A stretch of 64,000 bases of DNA from contig NZ_CDDA01000029.1 of assembly GCF_000819745.1 (NCBI RefSeq), positions 1 through 64,000 of the forward strand, in the 5' to 3' direction. This stretch comes from Aeromonas bestiarum (lineage in GTDB: Bacteria > Pseudomonadota > Gammaproteobacteria > Enterobacterales > Aeromonadaceae). Shown piece by piece: positions 40,919-49,858 of this stretch. Positions within the stretch are counted from its first letter, which is position 1, and each line of letters starts with the position of its first letter. Position numbers and translations under genes: made by a program. Under the pieces are notes generated by a model. It had not been told where the DNA came from. It made no database searches and saw only the letters and a program-made list of their open reading frames with translations.

Positions 40919-41650
40919 TTACTGCTCGAGCTTCTCGCGGTCGTGGTGACTGCGCAGGCGGATGTTGATCATCTCCACCGTCAGCGAGAAGGCCATGGCG
41001 AAGTAGATGTAACCCTTCGGAATGTGCAGATCCATCCCCTCGGCCATCAGCGCGAAGCCGACCAGGGTGAGGAAGGAGAGGGCCAGCATCTTGATGGTGG
41101 GGTGATGATCGACGAAGTCACCTATGGCCTTGGCGGCGAACATCATGATGAAGACGGCGATCATGATGGCCAGCACCATGACGGGCACGTGATCCGCCAT
41201 GCCCACGGCTGTGATGACCGAATCCAGGCTGAAGACGATGTCGAGGATGGCGATCTGGATCAGGGTGCTGACGAAGCCGGACGCAACCGCGATTGAGCCT
41301 TCTGGCTCCGCCGCCCCTTCCAGGGTGGCGTGGATCTCGTGGGCACTCTTGCCGATGAGGAACAGGCCTCCCAGCAACAGGATGAGATCGCGACCCGAGA
41401 TGGCCTCACCCAGCACGGTGAACAGCGGCTCGGTCAGGCGCATCACCCAGGCGAGCGACAGCAGCAGCAGTATGCGGGTGCCCATGGCGAGGCCCAGACC
41501 CAGGATCCGCGCCTTCTGGCGTTGCGCCTCCGGCAGGCGGGCGACCAGGATGGAGATAAAGATAATGTTGTCTATACCCAGCACGATTTCGAGCAGGGTC
41601 AGGGTCGCGAGCGCAACCCAGGCAGAGGGATCAAGAACCCATTCCAGCAT
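40919..41650 (-). CDS. TerC-family integral membrane protein (YgdQ-like)
   Basis: 243 residues with seven or eight membrane segments. TerC signatures are the two acidic membrane motifs LLEIVLGIDNIIFI near 20-33 and ILDIVFSLDSVITAVGM in the middle. They are thought to bind metal ions. Related proteins (YgdQ, Alx, MntX-like) are linked to manganese or tellurite handling, but the exact substrate is not evident. There is no yybP-ykoY-like riboswitch in the short upstream region. It ends at the shared terminator with yfiB and is divergent from the ATP-NAD-kinase-like gene. Confidence 0.88.
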   Translation of the reverse strand: MLEWVLDPSAWVALATLTLLEIVLGIDNIIFISILVARLPEAQRQKARILGLGLAMGTRILLLLSLAWVMRLTEPLFTVLGEAISGRDLILLLGGLFLIGKSAHEIHATLEGAAEPEGSIAVASGFVSTLIQIAILDIVFSLDSVITAVGMADHVPVMVLAIMIAVFIMMFAAKAIGDFVDHHPTIKMLALSFLTLVGFALMAEGMDLHIPKGYIYFAMAFSLTVEMINIRLRSHHDREKLEQ

Positions 41651-41758
41651 GATTGAACCTTGGTTAAAAAATTGAAGCAGCGCATTCTAGCAGGCGCAAC
41701 ATGGCTTGTCCCAGCGCCTTGAAAAGATAAAATGGCGGGCGATTTGAGGGAGAAATCT

Positions 41759-42874
41759 ATGTTTCGTTTAGGACTCATCATTAACCCGGTTGCCGGCATT
41801 GGCGGCGCGGTCGGTCTCAAGGGCAGCGATGGCGTGGTCGCCGAGGCGCTGGCGCTGGGCGCCGTGCCCAGGGCGCAGGAGCGGGCACGGCAAGCCCTGC
41901 TGCCCCTGTGCGATCTCGCCGACTCATTCGAGTTGCTGACGGTCGCAGGCGAGATGGGCGCCGATCTCGCGAAATCGCTCCAGCTGCCTTGCCGTATCGT
42001 CTATCGGCCCGTCGCCGACACCACCACGGCGGCCGATACCCGCGCCGCCGCCGAGCGGATGCGCGAGGCGGGCGTCGACCTGTTGCTGTTCGCCGGTGGC
42101 GATGGCACTGCGCGTGACATCTGCGCGGCAGTGGGGGAGTCGTGCCATGTGCTCGGCATCCCGGCGGGCTGCAAGATCCACTCCGGTGTGTATGGCGTCA
42201 CCCCGGCCGCCAGCGGTCGGGTGGTGGCGCTGATGATCGCCGGCGAATTGCTGAGCCTGGTGGATGCCGAGGTGATGGACATAGACGAGGAGGCGTTTCG
42301 GGCTGGCAAGGTGCGGGCTCGCCATTATGGCCAGCTGCTGGTGCCCGGCGATCTGCGCTACGTGCAGGCGGTCAAGCAGGGAGGGCGGGAGTCCGAGGAG
42401 CTGGTGCTGGCGGATCTCGCCGCCGGTGTGGTCGAGCAGATGGAACCCGACACCCTCTACCTGATGGGGTCGGGCAGCACGGTCGCCGCCTGCATGGCAG
42501 AGCTAGGCCTGGAAAATACCTTGCTCGGTGTGGATCTGGTGGAAAACGGCCAGCTTATCGGGCAGGATCTGTCCGCCGCCGAGATCCTGACCCGGATCCG
42601 CGGTCGTCACTGCCGGCTGATCATTACCCTGATCGGCGGACAGGGACATCTGTTCGGGCGCGGAAATCAGCAATTGAGTCCAGAGGTGATCCGGGCTGTC
42701 GGGCGGGACCAGATCCAGGTTCTGGCCACCAAGGCCAAGTTGGCAGCCCTCGCGGGCAGGCCGCTGCTGGTGGACACCGATGACCCGGCACTGAACCGGT
42801 CGTTAAGTGGTTATCTGCGCATAACCACGGGATACAAGGATCAGGTCATCTACCCGGTGGCCAACCCGGAATAG
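41759..42874 (+). CDS. ATP-NAD kinase family protein (COG3199)
   Basis: 371 residues from ATG 41759, with GAGGGAG upstream. It starts MFRLGLIINPVAGIGGAVGLKGSD. The central LLLFAGGDGTARDI is the GGDGT motif of the NAD kinase/diacylglycerol kinase superfamily, followed by GIPAGCKIHSGVYG. The long C-terminal domain contains MGSGSTVAACMAELG. Such proteins are annotated as predicted polyphosphate/ATP-NAD kinases. The true substrate is unknown. It is not NadK, which is shorter and has NTD and KINP blocks not seen here. Confidence 0.82.
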   Translation: MFRLGLIINPVAGIGGAVGLKGSDGVVAEALALGAVPRAQERARQALLPLCDLADSFELLTVAGEMGADLAKSLQLPCRIVYRPVADTTTAADTRAAAERMREAGVDLLLFAGGDGTARDICAAVGESCHVLGIPAGCKIHSGVYGVTPAASGRVVALMIAGELLSLVDAEVMDIDEEAFRAGKVRARHYGQLLVPGDLRYVQAVKQGGRESEELVLADLAAGVVEQMEPDTLYLMGSGSTVAACMAELGLENTLLGVDLVENGQLIGQDLSAAEILTRIRGRHCRLIITLIGGQGHLFGRGNQQLSPEVIRAVGRDQIQVLATKAKLAALAGRPLLVDTDDPALNRSLSGYLRITTGYKDQVIYPVANPE

Positions 42875-42997
42875 GGCATCAAGGATGCGGCTGGCCTGGC
42901 GCCAGAGAGCCGTGATCAACCGGATCGCGGTTCCACTCCCCCGAATTATTTTGCCGGCAATTTTTTGCCAGCCACTCTGAAAATGAGGCTGCGTTAC

Positions 42998-43276
42998 ATG
43001 ACGATTCATGATTTTGAGCACAAGTTGTTGGGACTGATAGACAGCATGGTGGCCACGGCGACCGAAGATGAGCTGTTTGCAGGGGGCTATCTGCGCGGCC
43101 ACATCTCGCTGGCGGTGGCGCGCGCCGAGCTGGAGGGCAAGAACCTGGTGCGGGATGTGAAGAGCTATGTGCTGCGCAGCCTGAACGAGGCCATTCTGGA
43201 GGGTGAGCTCTCCGAAGAAGATGAGAAGCTGGTACAGGCAATGTGGATTCGTTTGCAGCAACAAGCAGAAGCTTGA
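42998..43276 (+). CDS. yfcL: YfcL family protein
   Basis: 92 residues from ATG 42998, with GAGG upstream. ATGs at 42965 and 42983 are in frame but outside the family core. The sequence follows E. coli YfcL: LIDSMVATATEDELFAGGYL, then RGHISLAVA and EGELSEEDEKLVQAMW. It is a small helical cytoplasmic protein of unknown role. A 123-bp gap separates it from the kinase-like gene, so joint transcription is possible but not proven. Confidence 0.85.
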   Translation: MTIHDFEHKLLGLIDSMVATATEDELFAGGYLRGHISLAVARAELEGKNLVRDVKSYVLRSLNEAILEGELSEEDEKLVQAMWIRLQQQAEA

Positions 43277-43373
43277 TCGGATACACATTTCAAACAGAAG
43301 TTTGAGTTTATTCTTCCCTGAAGTTAGTGAAAGGTTAATAATAAGTTTCGCCTTTTGTTTCAGGGATTAAACT

Positions 43374-45038
43374 ATGGCCTCCTCATCACGTATTGCCAAC
43401 AAACTGCCGCTCGAGATGCTCTATCACTGGGAGCGGCAGTGTCCTGACCGAGTCTACCTTCGTCAAACCATCAACCGCGAATACGTCGACTTCACCTGGG
43501 GTGAAGTCGCCGACGAGGCGCGCCGCATGGTGACGGCACTGCGTCATCTGGGGCTGGTGCCCGGTGACAAGGTGGCCCTGCTCTCCAAGAACTGCGCCCA
43601 GTGGTTCATCGCCGATCTGGCCATGCAGATGGGGCAGTATGTGAGCGTGCCCATCTACCCGACCGCCAACGTCGACACCATCGAATATGTGCTGCGCCAC
43701 AGCGAGGCCAAGGCGATCTTCGTCGGCAAGCTGGATGACTGGAAGAGCCAGGAGGCCGGCGTGCCCGCCGATCTGCTGCGCATCGCCTTGCCCTATGAGA
43801 CCATGCCCGCCAGCCATCAGTGGGATGATCTGCTGGAGGCGCACGAGCCCATTGCTGACAGCCCGGCGCAGGTGCCGGACGCCCTGTTGAGCCTGGTCTA
43901 CACCTCCGGCAGTACCGGCAAGCCCAAGGGCGCCATGCTGAGCGTCGAGCGTTACGCTTGGTCGTGTGAAAAGCTGGTGGAAGCGGTGGAGCTGACCGCC
44001 ACCGATCGCGGCTTCTCCTATCTGCCGCTCGCCCACATCACGGAGCGGGTTTACATCTATGGTGGCAGCTTGTTCAGTGGCGCGACCATCGCCTTCCCCG
44101 AATCCCTCGACACCTTTATCGATGACGTCAAGCGTTGCCGTCCCACCGTCTTTATCTCCGTACCCCGCCTGTGGGCCATGTTCCGCATCAAGATCCACGA
44201 GAAGCTGCCCCAGAAAAAGCTCGAGCTGCTGCTCAAGATCCCCTTTGTATCGGGGCTCATCAAGCGCAAGTTGCAAAAGGGGCTGGGGCTGGATCAGGCG
44301 CGGGTGCTGGGTTGCGGCTCGGCGCCAGTGTCACCGGCCCTGCTGCAGTGGTACTACAGCATAGGCGTCAATATTACCGAAGCCTGGGGCATGACCGAGA
44401 ACCACGCCTTCTCCACCCTCAACTATCCCTTCCGCGCCGACAAGATAGGCACGGTCGGCAAGGCGGGGCCCGGGGTCGAGATCCGCATCTCGGATGAGGG
44501 GGAGATCCTCTGCCGTTGCGACGGCATGATGCTGGGCTACTACAAGGATCCCGAGCACAGCGCCGAGGCCATCGACGGCGATGGCTGGCTTCACACCGGC
44601 GACATGGGCAAGCTGGACAGGGAAGGTTACCTCACCATCACGGGCCGGATGAAGGACGTGTTCAAGACTGCCAAGGGCAAGTACGTAGCGCCTGTGCCCA
44701 TCGAGGGGCTGCTGGGGCAGGAGCCCATCATAGAGCAGCTCTGCGTGATAGGTTACGGCATGCCCCAGCCGGTTGCCCTGGTACAACTGGCCGAGAGTGC
44801 CATGAAGGGCAATCGGGACGTTATCAACGCCCAGTTGGAGGCTGCGCGCAACCGGGTCAACGAGCAGCTGGAATCCCATGCCAGAATTCGCGGTATCCTG
44901 GTGGTGAAGAGCCCCTGGAACATAGAGAACGGCGTACTCACCCCCACCATGAAGATCCGCCGCCACCTGCTGGAGCAGAAATACGCGGACCTCGGCGAGG
45001 CCTGGTCCTCCTCCCAGAGCATCATCTGGGAATCCTGA
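43374..45038 (+). CDS. AMP-forming acyl-CoA synthetase (long-chain type)
   Basis: 554 residues, ANL superfamily. It should activate a fatty acid with ATP and load it on CoA. Core motifs are the P-loop LVYTSGSTGKPKGAM, SYLPLAHITERVY, the VTEAWGMTE-like NITEAWGMTE, GWLHTGDMGKLD and the C-terminal GRMKDVFKTAKGKYVAP with the catalytic Lys region. The DVFKTAKGKYV form resembles the eukaryote-like FAA/ACSL group more than E. coli FadD. No beta-oxidation gene is adjacent and the substrate is unknown. It ends at a perfect 16-bp hairpin. Confidence 0.88.
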   Translation: MASSSRIANKLPLEMLYHWERQCPDRVYLRQTINREYVDFTWGEVADEARRMVTALRHLGLVPGDKVALLSKNCAQWFIADLAMQMGQYVSVPIYPTANVDTIEYVLRHSEAKAIFVGKLDDWKSQEAGVPADLLRIALPYETMPASHQWDDLLEAHEPIADSPAQVPDALLSLVYTSGSTGKPKGAMLSVERYAWSCEKLVEAVELTATDRGFSYLPLAHITERVYIYGGSLFSGATIAFPESLDTFIDDVKRCRPTVFISVPRLWAMFRIKIHEKLPQKKLELLLKIPFVSGLIKRKLQKGLGLDQARVLGCGSAPVSPALLQWYYSIGVNITEAWGMTENHAFSTLNYPFRADKIGTVGKAGPGVEIRISDEGEILCRCDGMMLGYYKDPEHSAEAIDGDGWLHTGDMGKLDREGYLTITGRMKDVFKTAKGKYVAPVPIEGLLGQEPIIEQLCVIGYGMPQPVALVQLAESAMKGNRDVINAQLEAARNRVNEQLESHARIRGILVVKSPWNIENGVLTPTMKIRRHLLEQKYADLGEAWSSSQSIIWES

Positions 45039-45056
45039 GTCTCAGCTAGCAGCAGA

Positions 45057-45102
45057 AACAACAAGGGGAGCCGGTGGCTCCCCTTGTTGTTGGGCATTTT
45101 TG
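45057..45102. terminator. Bidirectional terminator between the acyl-CoA synthetase and cdd
   Basis: A perfect 16-bp stem (45057-45072 with 45076-45091) closes a 3-nt loop and is followed by GGGCATTTTT. It lies between two converging genes. Confidence 0.88.
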
Positions 45103-45105
45103 ACC

Positions 45106-45999
45106 TCAGACGGCCTGGTATTCCAGCTCGACCGACCCCAGCGCCTTGAGGGTGGACTGGGCGGAATCCCGCTGGCTGATCTGGCCGTTTTTGCTCTCCA
45201 GCAGCGCGGCGCGGCGGATGGTGGCGAGATCTTCACCGTTCAGCACCGCATGGGCACAGGCCATCTGCATCGGCGGCAGGCTGGGGTTGAAGGCGGCGTT
45301 CTCGGCGTAGCGGCCGCAGAAGAGGCGACCATCGGCAAACTGCAGCGCCACCGCGGCATAGCCCTGACTGTAGGGGGCATAGCTTTGGCGGGCGGCGGCC
45401 AGCGCGGCTTGCCAGAGCGGATCCTCGCTCTCGAGCGTCAGCTCGTCATGGGCTTGCGGGCTCATCAGGGCATCCGTGATGTCGAGATCCGCCGGGCCAA
45501 AGGAGTGGGGCAGGAAGGATTGCAGGGCGCTCAGGTCGTCCGGCAGAGAGACTTTCAGGATCTTGGCGGTGCTCAGCTCGTTCATGAACTGGCGGCAGTG
45601 GCCACAGGGGGTGTAGTTGACTGTGATCTCGCTGATCCCTGTCTCACCGCCCAGCCAGGCGTTGGAGATGGCGGACTGCTCGGCATGGACCGAGTGGAAC
45701 AGCCCTTGTCCCGCGAACTCCATGTTGGCGCCGAAATACCAGGTGCCGCTCAGGCCGCAGGCGATGGCACCGACGAAGAACTTGGAGATGGGGGCCACCG
45801 AGCAGGCCGCGGCCAGTGGCAACAGGGCCAGGCGCAGGGCGCGATCATCGAGACCTGTGGCGGCTTTCAGGGTCGCCACTTGCGCAGGGGTAAAACGGGC
45901 ATTGAATTCGCCGCCCTGTTCGGGATCCAGCATGGGCAGCAGCGCCGCTTTGAGCGGGGCGGGCAGGGTATCGAGTGGCTTGGCAAAACGGGGATGCAT
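45106..45999 (-). CDS. cdd: Cytidine deaminase
   Basis: 297 residues, the large two-domain E. coli type. It deaminates cytidine and deoxycytidine to uridine forms in pyrimidine salvage. The active site is intact: SVHAEQSAI gives the Zn-binding His and catalytic Glu, and TPCGHCRQFMNE gives both Zn Cys. The C-terminal half repeats the fold without zinc, as known. It lies downstream of yohJ-yohK with a 187-bp gap holding a CRP-like site, matching E. coli yohJK-cdd and its CRP/CytR control. Confidence 0.96.
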   Translation of the reverse strand: MHPRFAKPLDTLPAPLKAALLPMLDPEQGGEFNARFTPAQVATLKAATGLDDRALRLALLPLAAACSVAPISKFFVGAIACGLSGTWYFGANMEFAGQGLFHSVHAEQSAISNAWLGGETGISEITVNYTPCGHCRQFMNELSTAKILKVSLPDDLSALQSFLPHSFGPADLDITDALMSPQAHDELTLESEDPLWQAALAAARQSYAPYSQGYAAVALQFADGRLFCGRYAENAAFNPSLPPMQMACAHAVLNGEDLATIRRAALLESKNGQISQRDSAQSTLKALGSVELEYQAV

Positions 46000-46056
46000 A
46001 GTGTGTCCTCAAAGGCCAATTGGGGGGCCATTGTAGGGAGCAAGCTCGGCAAAATG

Positions 46057-46072
46057 TGTGAGCGCGCTCACG
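46057..46072. promoter_or_regulatory. CRP site upstream of cdd
   Basis: TGTGA-GCGCGC-TCACG is a near-perfect match to TGTGA-N6-TCACA, 58-73 bp before the cdd start. Close by, GGAAACGTTTGTC (46108-46120) resembles CytR/PurR-type sites. CRP and CytR control cdd in E. coli. Confidence 0.8.
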
Positions 46073-46186
46073 CCCTGATGGGCAAAAGGAGGGGGATGGT
46101 AAAGGAAACGTTTGTCTTGCGCAAACTGTGCGTCAGCTCGCACTGTGGCGGGCCACCCGGCCCGCACAACCGAAAATCGGTACGAC

Positions 46187-46873
46187 TCAGCTCAACCAGT
46201 GGTAAATGGCAAACAGCAAGGGGGCCACGGCGGCGGTGAGGATACCGCACACCACCATGGCGAGCGACGAGAAGGCCCCCTGGGTAATGCCCTTCTCGGC
46301 GGAGGTGGCGGTGCCGATGGCATGGGCGCAGGCTCCCATGGCCAGCCCCTGGGCCTCGGGGTCGGTCACCCGCATCAGTTTGAGCAGCGGGTAGCCGATG
46401 AGAGCGCCTACAATTCCGACCACCACCACCACGGCCGCCGCGATGGCCGGAATGCCGCCGAGGGACTGGCTGACGCTCATGGCGAGCGGGGTTGTGATGG
46501 ACTTGGTGGCGAGCGAGGCCAGCAATGCCGGATCGGCGCCCATAAAATGACCGATCAGCAAGGTTGTGCAGACCGAGATCAAGACGGAGGCCAGAGTACA
46601 GATTAGGATGGGCTTGAGCCTGGCCTGGATCTGGCGGGCCTGCTGGTAGAGCGGCAGGGCCAGCGCCACCACGGCGGGTTCCAGCAGTGCCGTGATGGGG
46701 CGGGTGCCGCTCTCGTACTGATCCAGCGGTAGATCGAGCCAGAGCAGCAGGCCTATGATGACGGCGGTGGGCACCAGCACGGGGTTGATGATGGGCCAAG
46801 GCAGGCGGCGATAGAGGGCCCGGGTGGCGAAGTAGAGGGCCAGGGTCAGGGGGATGGCAAGCCAGAAGATCAT
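46187..46873 (-). CDS. yohK: LrgB-type membrane protein YohK
   Basis: 228 residues with six or more membrane segments. LrgB/CidB family features are the repeated hydrophobic helices, PAVVALALPLYQQ, KSITTPLAMSVSQSLGGIP and the GACAHAIGTATSAEKG block. LrgAB-type pairs are described as antiholin-like regulators of murein hydrolase, and more recently as pyruvate transporters in some bacteria. It overlaps yohJ by four bases, so the two are coupled, and it precedes cdd. Confidence 0.9.
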   Translation of the reverse strand: MIFWLAIPLTLALYFATRALYRRLPWPIINPVLVPTAVIIGLLLWLDLPLDQYESGTRPITALLEPAVVALALPLYQQARQIQARLKPILICTLASVLISVCTTLLIGHFMGADPALLASLATKSITTPLAMSVSQSLGGIPAIAAAVVVVVGIVGALIGYPLLKLMRVTDPEAQGLAMGACAHAIGTATSAEKGITQGAFSSLAMVVCGILTAAVAPLLFAIYHWLS

Positions 46874-47226
46874 CGGTTCATCCTCTGGTAGAGCCGGCCG
46901 ACCGTGCCGAGGATCAAGACTATCCCCAGCACTATGCAGAGCATGATGAGGCCGAACGACTGGCGCAGCGGCTCCAGCCAGGCCACCAGCCCGACCGCCA
47001 CCGGCACGAACAGCACGCCCATGTGGCGCAGCAGCAGGCCGGCACCGAGCTCGACCCAGTGCAATTTCACCAGTTGCAAGGAGAGCAGCACGAACAGCAG
47101 CAGCATGCCGATGATGCTGCCGGGGAAGGCGAACGGCAGTATGGCTGCCAGGGTTTTGCCCGCCAGCAGGCAGGCGACTATGACCATGAAGTCACGAAGG
47201 TACAGCAAGGCACGTTGCGCGATCAC
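46870..47226 (-). CDS. yohJ: LrgA-type membrane protein YohJ
   Basis: 118 residues with four membrane helices. LrgA/CidA signatures are PFAFPGSIIGMLLLFVLL, LLLRHMGVLFVPVAVGLV and the charged C-terminus. It is the small partner of the YohK membrane protein and is first in the yohJ-yohK-cdd order. The region upstream (47227-47417) is AT-rich and holds promoters for this gene and for the divergent glycosidase. Confidence 0.9.
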   Translation of the reverse strand: MIAQRALLYLRDFMVIVACLLAGKTLAAILPFAFPGSIIGMLLLFVLLSLQLVKLHWVELGAGLLLRHMGVLFVPVAVGLVAWLEPLRQSFGLIMLCIVLGIVLILGTVGRLYQRMNR

Positions 47227-47417
47227 GTGAGCCCCAACTTGGTAACTGTGAATGAACGGGCAGTTTACCAGAGAGGCAGGGGCGCGGCATTAAAACAATA
47301 ACAGTTGAAATCAGTTCGTTTGAAGCTGATTTGATTGAAGATTTTCTGACTCGATGCACTTTTCGAACGACCAGGTTCTGAACTGTTTGTTTTGTTTATG
47401 AATTACAAGGAGTAGCC

Positions 47418-49127
47418 ATGACATCCCTCTTGTCCCGCGTGCGTCAACTGGCAGCCGATAGCAGCCTGCCCCCGGATTTGTTGCAAACCCGTCAGTGGGA
47501 CGGGTCTGTGTGCCGGGTCAGGCTCGACAACACAGGCCCTGAGGCCGCGCCGGTCGGCCGCTGGGTGCTGTTTGACGGCAAGCTCGGCCTCTCGCGTGCG
47601 TGCGCCATCTATGGCGAAGGATTCCAGATGCTGGCCCAGACCATGGGCAGTTGGCAGGCCCCGCAGCCGGTCGGCCGTTGTCCCGATGCCGGCGTCTATC
47701 GCATCAGCGACGACGACGGCTATCACACGGTCCACAACCTGTTGCTGGTGGAACACGGCCAGGGCTGGCTGCTGCTCGCCTTTGCCAGTTGCCACCGTTT
47801 TGGCGGCGAGTTCCGCCTCTATCCCGATGGTCGTCTGCAAATCCTGATGAACTGCGAAGATCGTCTGTTGCCTGCCGGCCAGCACTGGCAGAGCGAGGCG
47901 CTGATCTGTCTGGAGGGGGCGGATCGCGAGGCACTGCTGGCCGAACTGGCGAGCATGATCGAGGCCGAGCACGGCAGCCTGATCGCCGAGGTGGCGAGCC
48001 GCCCCAGCGGCTGGTGCTCCTGGTATCACTACTATGCGCAGGTGAGCGCCGCCGATATTCGCGAGAATCTGGCGGTGCGGGCCGAGCGTTTTCCGGCCCT
48101 GCGCTACGTGCAGATCGACGATGGCTATCAGGCGAAGATGGGGGATTGGCTCACCCCTTCGCCCAAGTTCGAACAGGGCGTGGCGGCCCTGGCGGCGGAG
48201 ATCCGCAGTGCCGGCTGCGAGCCTGCACTCTGGGTCGCCCCCTTTATTGCCGAGCCGACCTCACAGGTGTTTCAGGATCACCCCGACTGGTTCGTGAAGG
48301 GGGATGACGGTCTGCCGCTCCCCTCAGAGCGGGTCACCTATGGTGGCTGGCGCTGCACCCCCTGGTATGTGCTGGACGGCACCCACCCCGAGGTGCAGGC
48401 TCACCTTGAGCAGGTATTCCGCACCCTGCGCCAGCAGTGGGGCATTCACTACTTCAAGCTGGATGCCAACTTCTGGGGTGCCATTCACGGCGGCCGCTTC
48501 CATGACTCTTCCGCCACCCGGGTCGAAGCCTATCGGCGCGGCATGGCCGCCATCTTGCGCGGGGCGGGCGAGGGCGCCTTCCTGCTCGGCTGCAACGCCC
48601 CCATCTGGCCGAGCCTGGGGCTGGTGCACGGCATGCGGGTGAGCGATGACGTGGAGCGCAATGGCCACCGTTTTCGCCAGATTGCCCGCGAGGCCTTCTG
48701 CCGCGCCTGGCAAAACGAGCGGCTGTGGGCGCTGGATCCCGACTGCATCTGCCTGCGGGATCTGCCGAGTCAGCAGGCCAGCTCCGCAGAGTACCGCTTT
48801 CATCTGGCGGCGCTGGTGGCGAGCGGCGGCATGATGCTGGCCGGTGACCGGCTGCAGGATCTCGATGCAGCACAGACGGCGCAGCTGCACAAATTGCTGG
48901 CCCTGTGCGCGGCCCGGGCCCCTTCAGCCCGCTTCGAGTCGATGGAGTTTGCCTGTGGGGAAGTGAGCCTGCCCGAGGGCGGTACCCTGCTCTGCCTCTT
49001 CAACTGGCAGGGGCAGTCCCAGGAGTTCCTGTTGCCGGCGGGCGGCCAGGATTTCTGGGATGAGGATGCGGTCGGCACCGCGCTCACCCTGCAAGGGGGC
49101 GAAGGGCGGGTGATCCGCTACCGCTGA
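47418..49127 (+). CDS. GH36-type alpha-galactosidase-like glycosidase
   Basis: 569 residues without a signal peptide. The catalytic barrel (about 190-480) has the clan GH-D pattern: SGWCSWYHYY, VQIDDGYQ, then HYFKLDANFWG with the likely nucleophile Asp near 349, and GMRVSDDVE with the acid/base Asp near 409. The N-terminal beta-sandwich (1-185) and short C-terminal beta domain fit GH36. The substrate may be melibiose- or raffinose-type sugars. No sugar transporter is adjacent. It stands alone behind an AAGGAG site and before a 36-bp palindrome. Confidence 0.85.
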   Translation: MTSLLSRVRQLAADSSLPPDLLQTRQWDGSVCRVRLDNTGPEAAPVGRWVLFDGKLGLSRACAIYGEGFQMLAQTMGSWQAPQPVGRCPDAGVYRISDDDGYHTVHNLLLVEHGQGWLLLAFASCHRFGGEFRLYPDGRLQILMNCEDRLLPAGQHWQSEALICLEGADREALLAELASMIEAEHGSLIAEVASRPSGWCSWYHYYAQVSAADIRENLAVRAERFPALRYVQIDDGYQAKMGDWLTPSPKFEQGVAALAAEIRSAGCEPALWVAPFIAEPTSQVFQDHPDWFVKGDDGLPLPSERVTYGGWRCTPWYVLDGTHPEVQAHLEQVFRTLRQQWGIHYFKLDANFWGAIHGGRFHDSSATRVEAYRRGMAAILRGAGEGAFLLGCNAPIWPSLGLVHGMRVSDDVERNGHRFRQIAREAFCRAWQNERLWALDPDCICLRDLPSQQASSAEYRFHLAALVASGGMMLAGDRLQDLDAAQTAQLHKLLALCAARAPSARFESMEFACGEVSLPEGGTLLCLFNWQGQSQEFLLPAGGQDFWDEDAVGTALTLQGGEGRVIRYR

Positions 49128-49139
49128 GTACGCTGGCGA

Positions 49140-49175
49140 GAATAATTCAGGCTCCCATGGGAGCCTGAATTATTC
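49140..49175 (+). terminator. 36-bp perfect palindrome after the glycosidase gene
   Basis: Positions 49140-49175 form a perfect inverted repeat centred on CATG, with AT-rich outer arms and a GC-rich core. It lies 13 bp after the stop and between converging genes, so a bidirectional terminator is most likely. Confidence 0.8.
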
Positions 49176-49199
49176 GTAGAGGGGCAAATATGCGGTGGA

Positions 49200-49706
49200 T
49201 CAGTAACGCCACTCGAAGCCGATGGCGTAGTTGGCGGCGCCATAGCCCGGGATCTCGTTGCTGGAGAGCAGCGCCTTGAAGGTGAGCTGCGGGCTGAGGG
49301 GAATGCCGAGCCCCATGCCGAGGGCCACTTCGTCGTTGGTGTTGCCCATCATGTCGGCCCGGATCATCCGATAGAGCGACATGTCCTGGCTCATGTGTAC
49401 ATAGCTCTGGGAGGCGCGATTGTAGAGCTGACCGAACACTTCCAGCTGAAAACCCGCCTGGGGGGTGATAGCCAGCGGCACGCCGACGAAGTTGTAGAGA
49501 TCGGAGCGGTTGAAATAGCTGTTGGTGATCTGGGGAGTGAAGTCGGTCTGCTGATAGAGGCGGCTGAAGTTGCTCTCGATCAGCTGATAAGTCTGTTGCG
49601 GCAATTGCAGCAAATAGTCGGGGACATCAAAACGCACGCCCGCCATGCCGGCCGAAGGCAGCAGGGAGCAGACGAGCAAGCCGAAACCGGATAATCCTGA
49701 ACGCAT
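49200..49706 (-). CDS. Small outer-membrane beta-barrel-like protein
   Basis: 168 residues from ATG 49704-49706, with GGGGAT in front. Longer starts add nothing. The signal peptide ends near GMA-GV. The mature protein has alternating beta-strand patterns (PLAITPQAGFQLEVFGQLYN, VALGMGLGIPLSPQLTFKAL) and ends in the aromatic FEWRY, the C-terminal signal recognised by the Bam machinery. Size and pattern suggest an eight-stranded barrel of the YfaZ type, but I am not certain of the family. It is a single gene and converges with the glycosidase. Confidence 0.7.
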   Translation of the reverse strand: MRSGLSGFGLLVCSLLPSAGMAGVRFDVPDYLLQLPQQTYQLIESNFSRLYQQTDFTPQITNSYFNRSDLYNFVGVPLAITPQAGFQLEVFGQLYNRASQSYVHMSQDMSLYRMIRADMMGNTNDEVALGMGLGIPLSPQLTFKALLSSNEIPGYGAANYAIGFEWRY

Positions 49707-49858
49707 CAGATGAGGCATCCCCAAGGGTCGATAGCCAAAGGCCGTTAATGCAATGTTAGCGCACAAATAATTGAAACTTCAGGAGTCTTTGCTCCCCTTC
49801 CCATTATGTCTTGGGCGAGGGGAGCATACCGACATTTAACTGTGAAACCGATCACATC